From the NCBI GenBank assembly GCA_001767835.1, contig MEMA01000009.1, forward strand, positions 1 through 32,768: a stretch of 32,768 bases of DNA, given 5' to 3'. Source of the stretch: Alphaproteobacteria bacterium GWC2_42_16. Lineage in GTDB: Bacteria; Pseudomonadota; Alphaproteobacteria; UBA9655. Below are positions 8,463 to 16,493 of this stretch, in pieces (position 1 is the stretch's first letter; every line of letters begins with the position of its first letter). The position numbers and the translations under genes are program-made. Below the pieces are notes generated by a model, which saw only the letters and a program-made list of their open reading frames with translations, had not been told where the DNA came from and searched no databases.

Positions 8463-8518
8463 GGTCTAACCCTTAATGGTACTAACTTGGTAGGGAACGA
8501 TATTTATAAAAAACGCCT

Positions 8519-8557
8519 CTATGAATTTTGAAGTTTTTCAATCTCTTCTTTTGAAAG
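8519..8557 (-). pseudogene. Stranded C-terminal tail of the Rpn-like gene after a premature TAG
   Basis: Directly after the TAG at 8558-8560, in the same frame, the DNA reads LSKEEIEKLQNS and then TAG (8519-8521). Rpn-family proteins commonly end with a (T)GLS.EEIEKL helix, so this is the original tail, cut off by a stop where a Gly codon is expected. Confidence 0.7.
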
Positions 8558-9439
8558 CTAAGTGGTGGTCATAATAATGCTAATGTCAACTCCTTGTAAA
8601 AGGAGAGACTTAGCCATTTCCAACCCTCTTTCTCGCTTTCCTTCTTCTCTTCCTTCTTCTCTTCCTTTCTCAAGGCCCTCTTCACGTCCTTTCTCAAGAC
8701 CTTTTTCAAGGCCCTCATCATATTTCTGGGACATGGAGGCAATATAAGCTCCTTCGTACTTTTCGGCTTGATCATACGTTAAAATTTCTTCCTCATTCCA
8801 ATGAAAGCGATCCAGCTCCTCATAGGCGCGCTCGATGATCATATCGTTGCCAATAAGCTTTTCTAAATCCCTATCAGACGTTTTTTCCGCATTTTTAAAA
8901 AAATACATCCATTTGTCTGAAATCGTGGAAAGCTCCGCAATCGATTTTTGAAATTTAGGAAGCTCCAGAAATGTAAAGGAAAAATCCTTCAAATCATGTT
9001 CGTAACTGTTCTTATCCAAGGTTACGTGTTCTGACTTCCATTGTTTCTTTTTCGGAAACATGACAAATTCAGCAATGGCGAGAAAAATAACTTCCTTTAA
9101 GTTATGGTATTCTCCCCCCGCATTAGCTTGGGAGACATAGGCTTTAGAGGCGTAATATTGGGCACGCTTTTCAAAACCTTTTTCTTTAGCGACCTGCATT
9201 CCCACGATGTAACGATTGTCGTTTTCATCTTTGCAGAGAATATCCACGATACTGGTTTTTTTTGAAGCAGTTTCTGGATCTTGGATGGTTTTAAGAAAGG
9301 TCACATCTTGAATCAATGCCCGATCCTTAAAGGTGAGCATATCATTCAAAAAATGAATCAAAATATCCTTATTCTTTTCGGTTCCAAAAATCCTCTTAAA
9401 AGCAAAGTCATTTTTGGGGTCTAAAAACTTTGTGAGCAT
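8558..9439 (-). CDS. Rpn/PDDEXK-2 family nuclease-like protein (transposase_31 relative), probably inactive
   Basis: 293 aa. MLTKFLDPKNDFAFKRIFG and VDILCKDENDNRYIVGMQ followed by FEKRAQYYASKAY identify the Rpn / PD-(D/E)XK nuclease family transposase group (PF12784). Such proteins are cytoplasmic DNases, studied in E. coli RpnA as recombination-promoting. Two defects stand out. The catalytic Glu of the usual (V/I)EMQ motif is Gly here (codon GGA at the VGMQ site, one transition from GAA), while the first motif Asp in VDIL is kept. The frame ends with TAG after IIMTTT, yet the next in-frame codons (8519-8557) still encode LSKEEIEKLQNS, the usual family tail. The C-terminal EGLEKGREEG repeats are normal for the family. 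ATG at 9439 is clear. I read it as a decaying selfish-type gene. Confidence 0.83.
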   Translation of the reverse strand: MLTKFLDPKNDFAFKRIFGTEKNKDILIHFLNDMLTFKDRALIQDVTFLKTIQDPETASKKTSIVDILCKDENDNRYIVGMQVAKEKGFEKRAQYYASKAYVSQANAGGEYHNLKEVIFLAIAEFVMFPKKKQWKSEHVTLDKNSYEHDLKDFSFTFLELPKFQKSIAELSTISDKWMYFFKNAEKTSDRDLEKLIGNDMIIERAYEELDRFHWNEEEILTYDQAEKYEGAYIASMSQKYDEGLEKGLEKGREEGLEKGREEGREEGKRERGLEMAKSLLLQGVDISIIMTTT

Positions 9440-9479
9440 ATTTAAGTATCCTCTAATGATACTTTCAATATGATTTGTT

Positions 9480-10457
9480 TCATCTTAAATGGCAAGGGGT
9501 TAAGCCTAGCTGAATACAGGTTGCTTGAAAATACGGAGGCAGAGGGGCTTCAAAAGTTTTGAACTCTCCCTTTGGCATGGGTATCGCAATTGTACGCGCA
9601 TGAAGGTAAAGCGCCGACTTTTCTTTCAAAGGAAAGGCATCCTTCCCCCCATATTTTCCATCTCCTAAAATGGGGGTCTTCAACCCTTCCGCACAATGTA
9701 CCCGCAATTGATGCATGCGCCCTGTTTTAGGAGTCAGCTCTAAAAGGGCCATTTTTGTGCCTAAGGTCTCTAGAATGCGATAATATGTGGTCGCGCGCGC
9801 GCCGCTCTCAGTATTAACCCTCACCTTTTCCCCATGAACGCTTGCTTTCTTAGAGAGAGCCAAGGTAATGCTGCCCTCTTTCTTTTTAGGAACCCCACAT
9901 ACAAGCGCCCAATAGGTTTTCTGCACTTTCCTCTCCTTAAAGGCTAGGGTTAACCAGCGAGCCATAGGCAAGGTCTTTGCTATAATAAAGACACCCGAAG
10001 TGTCCTTATCAAGGCGGTGTACAAGACGTGGCTTAGCGTCTTCGAAATAGCGGATCAACAAGGTATCCAAGGATTTCCCTTGTTTTGTTCCACCTTGAAC
10101 CGCAAGGCCCGGGGGTTTATTGAGAATCAAAAGGTCCCCATCCTCATAAAGGATCATCCCCTTAATCCACTTACGCTCAGCCTGGGTTAGAGGATAGGTT
10201 ATCTTTGGCTTTCTTTCTCCTTCTAAGGATAAAAAACTTTTCGGAAAAGAGATGGTTTGATCTTTCGCGACACGGCTTTTAGGAAGGGCCTTTTTCGCAT
10301 CAATTTTAAGGGTACCTTTTCGAGCAGCTTTTTCTATTAAGCCTTGTGGAAGGCCAGGAGCCCAAAGGCGAAGACATCGATCCAAACGCATTCCCTCTTC
10401 TTCTGAAGACACTGCCTTATCCACCAGTTCTACTATGCTATTTGTCTTCATTCCCAT
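9480..10457 (-). CDS. RluC/RluD-type 23S rRNA pseudouridine synthase
   Basis: 325 aa. An S4-like RNA-binding domain occupies residues about 22-75 (MRLDRCLRLWAPGLPQGLIEKAA onward). The catalytic domain has LLILNKPPGLAVQGG (109-123), the motif HRLDKDTSG (147-155) with catalytic Asp150, and TGRMHQLRVH. Enzymes of this type isomerise uridines in 23S rRNA (RluC: positions 955/2504/2580 in E. coli); RluC and RluD cannot be separated with certainty here, although the N-terminal layout fits RluC. ATG at 10457 is used; a second ATG two codons in is possible. It diverges from the methyltransferase gene with only 24 bp between start codons, so their promoters must overlap the opposite genes. Confidence 0.9.
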   Translation of the reverse strand: MGMKTNSIVELVDKAVSSEEEGMRLDRCLRLWAPGLPQGLIEKAARKGTLKIDAKKALPKSRVAKDQTISFPKSFLSLEGERKPKITYPLTQAERKWIKGMILYEDGDLLILNKPPGLAVQGGTKQGKSLDTLLIRYFEDAKPRLVHRLDKDTSGVFIIAKTLPMARWLTLAFKERKVQKTYWALVCGVPKKKEGSITLALSKKASVHGEKVRVNTESGARATTYYRILETLGTKMALLELTPKTGRMHQLRVHCAEGLKTPILGDGKYGGKDAFPLKEKSALYLHARTIAIPMPKGEFKTFEAPLPPYFQATCIQLGLTPCHLR

Positions 10458-10481
10458 GAAAATCTATGGTACCTAAATTTT

Positions 10482-11195
10482 ATGAATCTCTTTGATCCAA
10501 AAGCATATCATCTTCACCACCAAAGGGCCAAGAAAACCTTTCATCATTATAACTTTCTTTATGCTCATGTTGAAAAGGAGCTTAGCGGCCGTCTTCAGGA
10601 TTTTCGAAAAACATTCCGTAAATCCTTAGGCCTTTCGGCATACCCCCTTAGCTTTACCCAAGAAAACGCATCCCTTTTCGAGTCTCCCCTTCCCTTCTCA
10701 GAAGACTCTTTTGACCTCATCATAAGCTGTCTTCAAGCCCACTGGATTAATGATCTTCCTGGATTCCTCAAGGTGATTCGGGCAGCTCTCAAAAACGAGG
10801 GCCTTTTTCTAGCGGCGCTTTTAGGGGGGCAAACCCTTGTGGAACTGCGGGAAAGCCTTGTCCAAGCTGAGCTGGAGCTGAAAGGAGGCGCTTCATGTCG
10901 TATTTCTCCCATGCTCCATTCTGCGGATGCTCCTCTTCTTTTATCTCAAACCCCGTTTTTCATGCCAGTAGTTGACACAGAAACCATACGGGTTACCTAC
11001 CCTTCTCTTGCGCACTTAATGAAAGACCTCCGCGGGATGGGAGAAACAAACAAACTTTATGAACGTCCCAAGAGCATGACTTCGCGGCAACTATTTAAAG
11101 AGACTGAAACCCTTTATTTCGAAAAATATGGGGCAGCAAACCTCATCCCCGCAACTTTTGAGGTAATTTATCTCACCGGTTGGAGGAAGGACTAA
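10482..11195 (+). CDS. NDUFAF5/BioC-like methyltransferase with the SAM-binding motif I apparently deleted
   Basis: 237 aa. The C-terminal two thirds match the alphaproteobacterial NDUFAF5-like methyltransferases well: PLPFSEDSFDLIISCLQAHW, NDLPGFLKVIRAALKNEGLF, AALLGGQTLVELRESL, GGASCRISPM, HLMKDLRGMGETN and a final ATFEVIYLTGWRKD. Family members usually have 270-300 residues and carry a glycine-rich LGxxxG motif I and the motif II acidic strand between an FxxxF-like segment and PLPF. Here FRKTFRKSLGLSAYPLSF runs into TQENASLFESPLPF, some 25-35 residues short, with no glycine-rich loop. The reading frame is intact, so this is an in-frame deletion rather than a frameshift. NDUFAF5 hydroxylates a complex I Arg in mitochondria; the bacterial role is unproven. 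The gene converges with and overlaps the SemiSWEET gene by 23 bp. Confidence 0.8.
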   Translation: MNLFDPKAYHLHHQRAKKTFHHYNFLYAHVEKELSGRLQDFRKTFRKSLGLSAYPLSFTQENASLFESPLPFSEDSFDLIISCLQAHWINDLPGFLKVIRAALKNEGLFLAALLGGQTLVELRESLVQAELELKGGASCRISPMLHSADAPLLLSQTPFFMPVVDTETIRVTYPSLAHLMKDLRGMGETNKLYERPKSMTSRQLFKETETLYFEKYGAANLIPATFEVIYLTGWRKD

Positions 11196-11463
11196 GCTTC
11201 TTTTTTCTCTCAATAGTTATCTTAAAATAGAGGACACAACTTGCGAAAAGAAGGGTTCCTCCATTGGTTAAGGCCAGCGAGATGGACCCAATAGAAAGAG
11301 CAAACACAAGCCATAAGAAAACACCAATACAAAAGGCTGAATACATAATAAGAGAGATGGAACTGACATCCCGGGTTCGCCATATTTTAATGACTTGCGG
11401 TAAAAAAGAAAAGGTTGTGAGCGTTCCTGCAACAAGCCCCAAACATTCTAACAATGACAGCAT
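11173..11463 (-). CDS. SemiSWEET-family (MtN3/PQ-loop) transporter
   Basis: 96 aa with three membrane helices (about residues 5-24, 37-58, 64-84), the half-size layout of bacterial SemiSWEETs, which act as dimers forming a six-helix sugar channel. FSFLPQVIKIWRTRDVSSIS contains the PQ motif followed by the family-typical T.D..S.S segment. Bacterial members carry sugars down their gradient across the inner membrane; the substrate here is unknown. ATG at 11463 has AAAGGGA upstream. A basic tail (RKKKLSPSSNR) overlaps the end of the convergent methyltransferase gene. For a host-associated cell it could let host sugars equilibrate inward, which is inference. Confidence 0.9.
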   Translation of the reverse strand: MLSLLECLGLVAGTLTTFSFLPQVIKIWRTRDVSSISLIMYSAFCIGVFLWLVFALSIGSISLALTNGGTLLFASCVLYFKITIERKKKLSPSSNR

Positions 11464-11514
11464 TTTGTGTTTCCCTTTCGCTAAGCTTCTTTGATTTTAT
11501 ACCATAGGCGCTGT

Positions 11515-11540
11515 AAAAAAAGAAGGCCCAGGATGGGCCT
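11515..11540 (-). terminator. Rho-independent terminator of the 851-aa gene
   Basis: On the minus strand a perfect 7-bp stem AGGCCCA/TGGGCCT with a 3-nt loop (11524-11540) is followed by TTC and a T7 run (11515-11521). It begins 24 bp after the stop codon at 11565 and is oriented to end that transcript. Confidence 0.88.
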
Positions 11541-11564
11541 CGAATCTTTAGGTCTGAAAAGTTA

Positions 11565-14120
11565 TTAATATATGCTTGTGGCCATTTTTCGCAGATTAGA
11601 AAAAAATTGCCATACGCTTTCTTTAAGCGTTCCAGAAGAAGTCTCCCAGTTAATAGTTGGGGAATTTGCTCCCTCTGATGGGGTTGTAGTCTCTGCTGAG
11701 GGTTGCTGTTTAGCAATTCTGGATCCAGCTTCGCTGGAATGGCGCGCGATTCCAGACGCAACGTTCTTCCAGTCTTTACCCCCCCACATCGTCCTAAGTG
11801 TCACTCTCTTATTATTAGCGGCAAGTTTGATAGGCGCCTTTCCTAAGCTCTTTGTTGACTGAGAGCTTACAGAATTAGGCGAAAGCAAAGGGAGCAAGGT
11901 AACTTTGGAAAGATAATTTCCCACAGGCAGACGTTGAGAGTTCACAACTTGACCTTTTCTCTCTGGGGACGGAAGTGTTAACTGGGCTGCTGTTGAAATT
12001 TTAGTCGAAGGTTTTTGCCTTTTTGAAGGTCCTTCCACTGCAGCCGATTGATTAGCCCTATTCCCCATTGCATTTGGATCTTTGTCATGATGCACAACGT
12101 TATGACGAGCAATTATCGCCCGCAGGGGGTCTTCTGCAATAGCTATATGATCAGAATAATCCCGAACAGAAGCCCTGTGTCTGTGAGTGTCATCTGCTCG
12201 CTGGGTCAACTCGCTCATCCTTGTTTTTTCAGCGTCAGGACTTGAAAAAGCAAGTCCTTTCTCCTGAGTCAGAAAATGAAATCTCGCCACTGTTTTATGA
12301 AAATCTCTTTCCTTCTCGTTAAAGTCCTCTCTTGCCCTACCTACGAGAGAACTTAAAGTGACGGCCTTTTCTAATTCTTCCCGTGTCGTTCCCCCTTCAT
12401 AACTTTCCAATTCATCTAAAGCTTTGTGGATGGCATGCGCTTTTCGTTCGAGAGCACTTAATTCTTCAGCTTTTTCTACTAGTTCCTTGTCTGATAACCT
12501 TGAAAACTCTTCTTCAGAATGTGGAGGATTAAAAGCATCTATCTCTTCGCGTATCTGATCGAAACGTAATAACTGTGGATCGGGTGTATCAAAAGGCATG
12601 CTAGAGCTTGACGATGACCCAGAAACCTTTTCCATCTCTGGTGTGGGTGTTTGGAGAGGCTCAGGTATCTTTTGTTTTGTAATCTCCTCAAAATCCTCAT
12701 GACTGATACCAAGCGTTGAAAAATCGAGTCCTCTTTTTTCAGCGACATATTTGACCCTTTCTAGAAACTTAAGGAGTTCGCTTTCCTTAGGTAAAAAGGC
12801 ATTCTCAGTAAGAGCAACTTGAATCCTGTCGCTCTCACTCTGTAAAGAATCTTTCAGTTCATCTAAAGCGCTGTGAATGGCCTTCGCGTCTTTGACTAAT
12901 GCTCTTACTTGTTTTTCGAGTTCTTTATCATATAATTCTTTATCATATATTTCTTCATCAAATAAGCCCGCAACATATATAGGAACCTTAAAATATCCTA
13001 TTTCTGCCTTTATCTTCTCTAAAGTCCTTTCCATTTCACTATCAGGTATTGAAAAGCTATATCCTTTTTTCTGGCTCACATGATGAAATCTTGAGACTAG
13101 ATTGTGAAAAGCACTCTCTTTACGTACAAGCTGCTCCCTTGCGCTTTCTATTAGAGAAGTTAAAAGCAAAGCATCTTCTAGCTCTGTTTCTGTTGTTCTC
13201 TCTTGAGAGACTTGTAGCTCATCTAAAGTTGTATGAATGGCCCTCACTTTTTCTGCGAGAGTCCTAAATTCTTCGGCTTTACCTCCCAATTCTCTATATG
13301 ATAAAAGTGAAAATATCTCATCTATATGAGGGTGGAAATTATCGATTTCTTCGCGTATCTTCTCGAAACGTGAAAAATATGGATTAGATGTGTCAGGAGA
13401 TATAGCTTGTGTTAATCCAGAAGCTTCAGTCATCTCTGGCGTTAATATAGGTGTTTCAAGAGATGTTTTCTCAGGTTCATATTCAAGCTCAGAGTCATCA
13501 TCATCTCTCCAACTTTTCATTTCTAACAAACGCTTATACTGGTATTTAGTAGCAGGGGTAAGGGTCCCCGAATCAACTGCCTCTGAATCGGAATCCTGAT
13601 CTTCAGTTTCTGCAGCTGGATGTGAATTATCATCCGGATCTTTTTCAGCTTGTTCAAATCTCTGTGGTTCGAGCCCCGCAAGTATTGAAGCGGGATCATA
13701 TTTCTCCTTATCTGATTCGTCTCCAGCCCCCAGAAGAAAAGCTTTAAGCCTTTCTTCTTCAGGATCCTCTTCCAGAAACTCCTTAAGCAGTGCATCAGCT
13801 TCTTCCAGCTCCTTTTTGCTTGGGCCTTGTCCGACACTTTCTTCCTCGTCTTCAAAGAAGGTTCCTAAGAAGTCAGAATGTCCCGCGCTTGAGCTTGAAC
13901 TGTGCGTCTCATCGGAATGAGCTGCAGCATTTACGCTAGGTGGAGGTTGTTGGGGATCACCAACCAACATCCACCCCTCCTCTAAAGTCTCTTCGGCTGA
14001 TTTTTGTTTGACTGGAATACGGCGATCATCTTTCTCATCATCACCAGGAACTGCGTATAGAGCCTGTGAACTACATAAAATTGTTGTCACAATTAAACCA
14101 AAAGCAAATTGCTTCCTCAT
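11565..14120 (-). CDS. Unrecognised 851-aa exported protein with three related helical modules
   Basis: No known family is recognised. Residues 1-23 form a clear Sec signal peptide (MRKQFAFGLIVTTILCSSQA, then LYA before VPG). Residues 24-225 are acidic and low in complexity, with Ser runs. Then come three modules: A (228-360), B (361-480) and C (494-630). A and C align along their length: RFEKIREEIDNFHP with RFDQIREEIDAFNP, RAIHTTLDEL with HAIHKALDEL, and SRFHHVSQKKGYSFSIPD with ARFHFLTQEKGLAFSSPD. B is diverged but keeps KAIHSALDEL and VKYVAEKRGLDFS. Residues 640-851 are basic and polar with no visible fold. The ATG has GGGGAGG 6 nt upstream. It is monocistronic with its own terminator. Export plus charged, probably helical repeats suggests a periplasmic, surface or secreted host-interaction protein, but that is inference. 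Confidence 0.85.
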   Translation of the reverse strand: MRKQFAFGLIVTTILCSSQALYAVPGDDEKDDRRIPVKQKSAEETLEEGWMLVGDPQQPPPSVNAAAHSDETHSSSSSAGHSDFLGTFFEDEEESVGQGPSKKELEEADALLKEFLEEDPEEERLKAFLLGAGDESDKEKYDPASILAGLEPQRFEQAEKDPDDNSHPAAETEDQDSDSEAVDSGTLTPATKYQYKRLLEMKSWRDDDDSELEYEPEKTSLETPILTPEMTEASGLTQAISPDTSNPYFSRFEKIREEIDNFHPHIDEIFSLLSYRELGGKAEEFRTLAEKVRAIHTTLDELQVSQERTTETELEDALLLTSLIESAREQLVRKESAFHNLVSRFHHVSQKKGYSFSIPDSEMERTLEKIKAEIGYFKVPIYVAGLFDEEIYDKELYDKELEKQVRALVKDAKAIHSALDELKDSLQSESDRIQVALTENAFLPKESELLKFLERVKYVAEKRGLDFSTLGISHEDFEEITKQKIPEPLQTPTPEMEKVSGSSSSSSMPFDTPDPQLLRFDQIREEIDAFNPPHSEEEFSRLSDKELVEKAEELSALERKAHAIHKALDELESYEGGTTREELEKAVTLSSLVGRAREDFNEKERDFHKTVARFHFLTQEKGLAFSSPDAEKTRMSELTQRADDTHRHRASVRDYSDHIAIAEDPLRAIIARHNVVHHDKDPNAMGNRANQSAAVEGPSKRQKPSTKISTAAQLTLPSPERKGQVVNSQRLPVGNYLSKVTLLPLLSPNSVSSQSTKSLGKAPIKLAANNKRVTLRTMWGGKDWKNVASGIARHSSEAGSRIAKQQPSAETTTPSEGANSPTINWETSSGTLKESVWQFFSNLRKMATSIY
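12231..12641 (-). repeat. Module C of the 851-aa protein (residues 494-630)
   Basis: Starts at PEMEKVSG, followed by six Ser, then RFDQIREEIDAF, AHAIHKALDEL, TTREELEKAVTLSSLVGRARE and FHFLTQEKGLAFSSPDAE; clearly homologous to module A. Confidence 0.75.
12681..13040 (-). repeat. Module B of the 851-aa protein (residues 361-480), diverged
   Basis: Keeps EKIKAEIGYF, AKAIHSALDEL and VKYVAEKRGLDFS at the spacing seen in A and C. It lacks the TPEM lead-in and has EIYDKELYDKELEK in place of the matching acidic helix. Confidence 0.6.
13041..13439 (-). repeat. Module A of the 851-aa protein (residues 228-360)
   Basis: Starts at PEMTEASG, contains IREEID, AIHTTLDEL, TTETELEDA and FHHVSQKKGYSFS. It aligns nearly end to end with module C, including the TPEM lead-in. 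Confidence 0.75.
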
Positions 14121-14281
14121 GATTAGCCTCCCCTGTAAAAGTAACTAAAACATAATTATTATGATTAACTTAACTTTACACGAGAAATATTAAATAAATA
14201 ATAAGCCTTTATTTACTTATTATTAATAATACTTTATCTATAAAATATATGCTTGATTTTATATTTATTTGAATTTATTTA

Positions 14282-15322
14282 TTATTGAGAAGCTAAGGTG
14301 TTTATTAATACAGAAGCCAATTGATTACAAATTAGGCTTTCAGGGGAGTCTGGGTTCCTATGAATAAGTGGAGTCCCTTTTTCAGAAGCTTCGCGAATAT
14401 CCATGTGCAGGGGAATTTCAGCTAAAAGAGGAAGACCTATTTTTTCAGCCTCTGCTCGCACACCCCCTGTGTCAAAGATATCAGAACGCCCTGAACAATG
14501 GGGGCACATGAAATAACTCATATTCTCAACAAGCCCGAGGACAGGCACCTTAACTTTTAAAAACATGTCAAGCCCTCTCCTTGCATCAATAAGGGCAAGG
14601 TCTTGTGGCGTTGAGACGATAATTGCACCTGAAAGAAGCACGGATTGAGCTAGAGAAAGATGGATATCCCCTGTGCCTGGGGGTAAATCAATGAGCAAAA
14701 AATCCAACTCCCCCCAATTCGTTTGATGTAACATTTGTTGCAACGCCTGTTGGGCCATAGGCCCCCGCCATATGGCAGGAGCCCCTTCTTTCAACATGTA
14801 GCCCATGGACATGGATTTTATGCCATAAGCTATAATAGGAGACATCGTTTTCCCATCTTCAGAGGTTGGTTTTTGACTCGTACCTAAAAGACGCGGTAAA
14901 GAGGGCCCATAAACATCTGCATCTAAAATCCCAATGGCTAGACCTTTCTGTTGAAGGGCACATGCTAAATTCACAGTTACGGTTGACTTACCCACCCCTC
15001 CCTTCCCAGAGGCAATGGCAACACAATGTTTAACGTGAGGGAGTGGTTTTTGGTTCGAGTTTTGAGCTTGAGGCTTACGTGAAGCAGTCAAAGCAATATT
15101 AACTTCTCTCACGCCATCAATCCCCTTAAGACGAGCCTCAATGCTGTCTTTGAGCTCCTTTCCCTTTTGAAGATACATGGTATCCACTTCTAAAACTAAG
15201 AAAATTTTCCCGTTTTCAACAACTTTGAGTCCTTGAGCAATGCCTGAAGAAAGGATGTCTTTTTGAGTGAATGGGTCCTTCACCATTTTCAAAGCTTGTC
15301 GAATTTGAGCGTCAAGGGTCAT
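14282..15322 (-). CDS. mrp: Mrp/ApbC (Ind1/NBP35-type) Fe-S cluster carrier ATPase
   Basis: 346 aa. An N-terminal MIP18/DUF59-like domain (about residues 1-80) precedes a ParA/MinD-fold ATPase. The deviant Walker A GKGGVGKST is at 106-114, the Mrp-typical DADVYGPSLPRLLG at 134-147, DLPPGTGDIHL at 212-222, and the cluster-binding CPHC motif at 273-276. Such proteins bind a bridging [4Fe-4S] cluster as dimers and pass it to apo-proteins in the cytosol; the mitochondrial relative Ind1 serves complex I. ATG at 15322. It diverges from hflK with a 76-bp gap that must hold both promoters. With cyaY it is the second Fe-S related gene in the window. Confidence 0.94.
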   Translation of the reverse strand: MTLDAQIRQALKMVKDPFTQKDILSSGIAQGLKVVENGKIFLVLEVDTMYLQKGKELKDSIEARLKGIDGVREVNIALTASRKPQAQNSNQKPLPHVKHCVAIASGKGGVGKSTVTVNLACALQQKGLAIGILDADVYGPSLPRLLGTSQKPTSEDGKTMSPIIAYGIKSMSMGYMLKEGAPAIWRGPMAQQALQQMLHQTNWGELDFLLIDLPPGTGDIHLSLAQSVLLSGAIIVSTPQDLALIDARRGLDMFLKVKVPVLGLVENMSYFMCPHCSGRSDIFDTGGVRAEAEKIGLPLLAEIPLHMDIREASEKGTPLIHRNPDSPESLICNQLASVLINTLASQ

Positions 15323-15398
15323 TAAAGCACCTAATTGCTTAATAGATTGAGATCATCTATAGTCAATATTTATAAAAATGAAAAGGAGCTGTTGAAAA

Positions 15399-16493
15399 AT
15401 GAGCTTTAATGACGATGATGATGGCCCCTGGGGGCAAGGAAATGATGACCCCTGGAAAAAAAAGCCACGCCAGCGCAACTCAGTCCCTGACATAGAAGTT
15501 TTTATTAAAAAAGGCAGGGATCGCTTTAAAAAGTTTTTTCCTAAAAATGGAAAAATAAACAACCGGCCTCTTTGGTATGCGGCGGGAGGAATTTTTGTAC
15601 TTTGGCTTTTAACGGGGATTTATACCGTCCAACAGGATGAACAAGCAGCCATCCTTCGCTTTGGAAAATGGATTAGAACAACAGATCCGGGATTAAATTA
15701 TCACCTCCCGACACCCATAGAGTCAGCGCTTGTACGTAACGTGACTGCAATTAATGTTCTTACAAATACAAACACCAACCCCTCCGATTCAGGAGATCTG
15801 GGCGGCGAAGGGGCTTTGATGCTCACGGGAGATGAAAACATTGCAGACGTCCAATTTGCTGTGAACTGGCGGATTAAGGATCTGGGTGATTTTTTATTTA
15901 ATGTCAATTCACCTGAAACAACCATACGGGCAGCGGCTGACAGCATCGTGCGCTCTGTTATTTCTCAAACGCCCATTGCTCAAATTCTTTCAGAAGGACG
16001 AAGCCAAATCAACATAAAGCTAAAAGAAATGCTTCAAAAGCTCCTTGATGAATACAAGCTTGGTGTGGAAGTCACTCAAGTTGAGCTTTTGAAGGTAACG
16101 CCGCCCACAGCAAAGGTCATGGATGCTTATCTTGATGTTCAACGTGCTAAAGCCGACATGGAACGCAAGCGTAATGAAGCGGAATATTATCGTAACTCCA
16201 TCATCCCCGTTGCGCGAGGGCAAGCTAAGAAAATTTTGCAAGATGCTGAAGGCTACAAAAAAGAAGTCATGGCGGGCATAGATGGAGAAACCTCACGCTT
16301 TGACTTGGTCTATAATCAATACCGCACGGCTCCAGATATTACCCGCAATCGCCTATACTTGGATACGATGCAACACATTCTTGAACCTGCCCAAAAGCTT
16401 ATTGTTGATGGGGAAAAAAACCAAGGGGTGCTCCCTTATCTTCCTCTCCCTGAGTTAAAGCAAAAACCTGAAAAAACGGAGGCCTCCTCATGA
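15399..16493 (+). CDS. hflK: FtsH protease regulator HflK (SPFH/band 7 membrane protein)
   Basis: 364 aa. A Gly/Asp-rich cytosolic start with WGQGNDDPWKKKP is typical of HflK, then one membrane helix at about 58-77 (LWYAAGGIFVLWLLTGIYTV) and a band 7 domain beginning at QQDEQAAILRFGKW. QFAVNWRIKDLGDFLFNV and VTPPTAKVMDAYLDVQRAKADMER belong to the conserved SPFH and coiled-coil parts. HflK and HflC form a large cage around FtsH hexamers in the inner membrane and modulate degradation of membrane proteins. AAAGGAG lies about 10 nt before the ATG. It is the first gene of hflK-hflC-degP and overlaps hflC by 4 bp (ATGA). Confidence 0.95.
   Translation: MSFNDDDDGPWGQGNDDPWKKKPRQRNSVPDIEVFIKKGRDRFKKFFPKNGKINNRPLWYAAGGIFVLWLLTGIYTVQQDEQAAILRFGKWIRTTDPGLNYHLPTPIESALVRNVTAINVLTNTNTNPSDSGDLGGEGALMLTGDENIADVQFAVNWRIKDLGDFLFNVNSPETTIRAAADSIVRSVISQTPIAQILSEGRSQINIKLKEMLQKLLDEYKLGVEVTQVELLKVTPPTAKVMDAYLDVQRAKADMERKRNEAEYYRNSIIPVARGQAKKILQDAEGYKKEVMAGIDGETSRFDLVYNQYRTAPDITRNRLYLDTMQHILEPAQKLIVDGEKNQGVLPYLPLPELKQKPEKTEASS

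Noticed and set aside
14121-14281. AT-rich gap between the mrp and 851-aa genes
   Set aside because: No hairpin with T run, gene or repeat could be supported; it probably holds only the promoter of the 851-aa gene.
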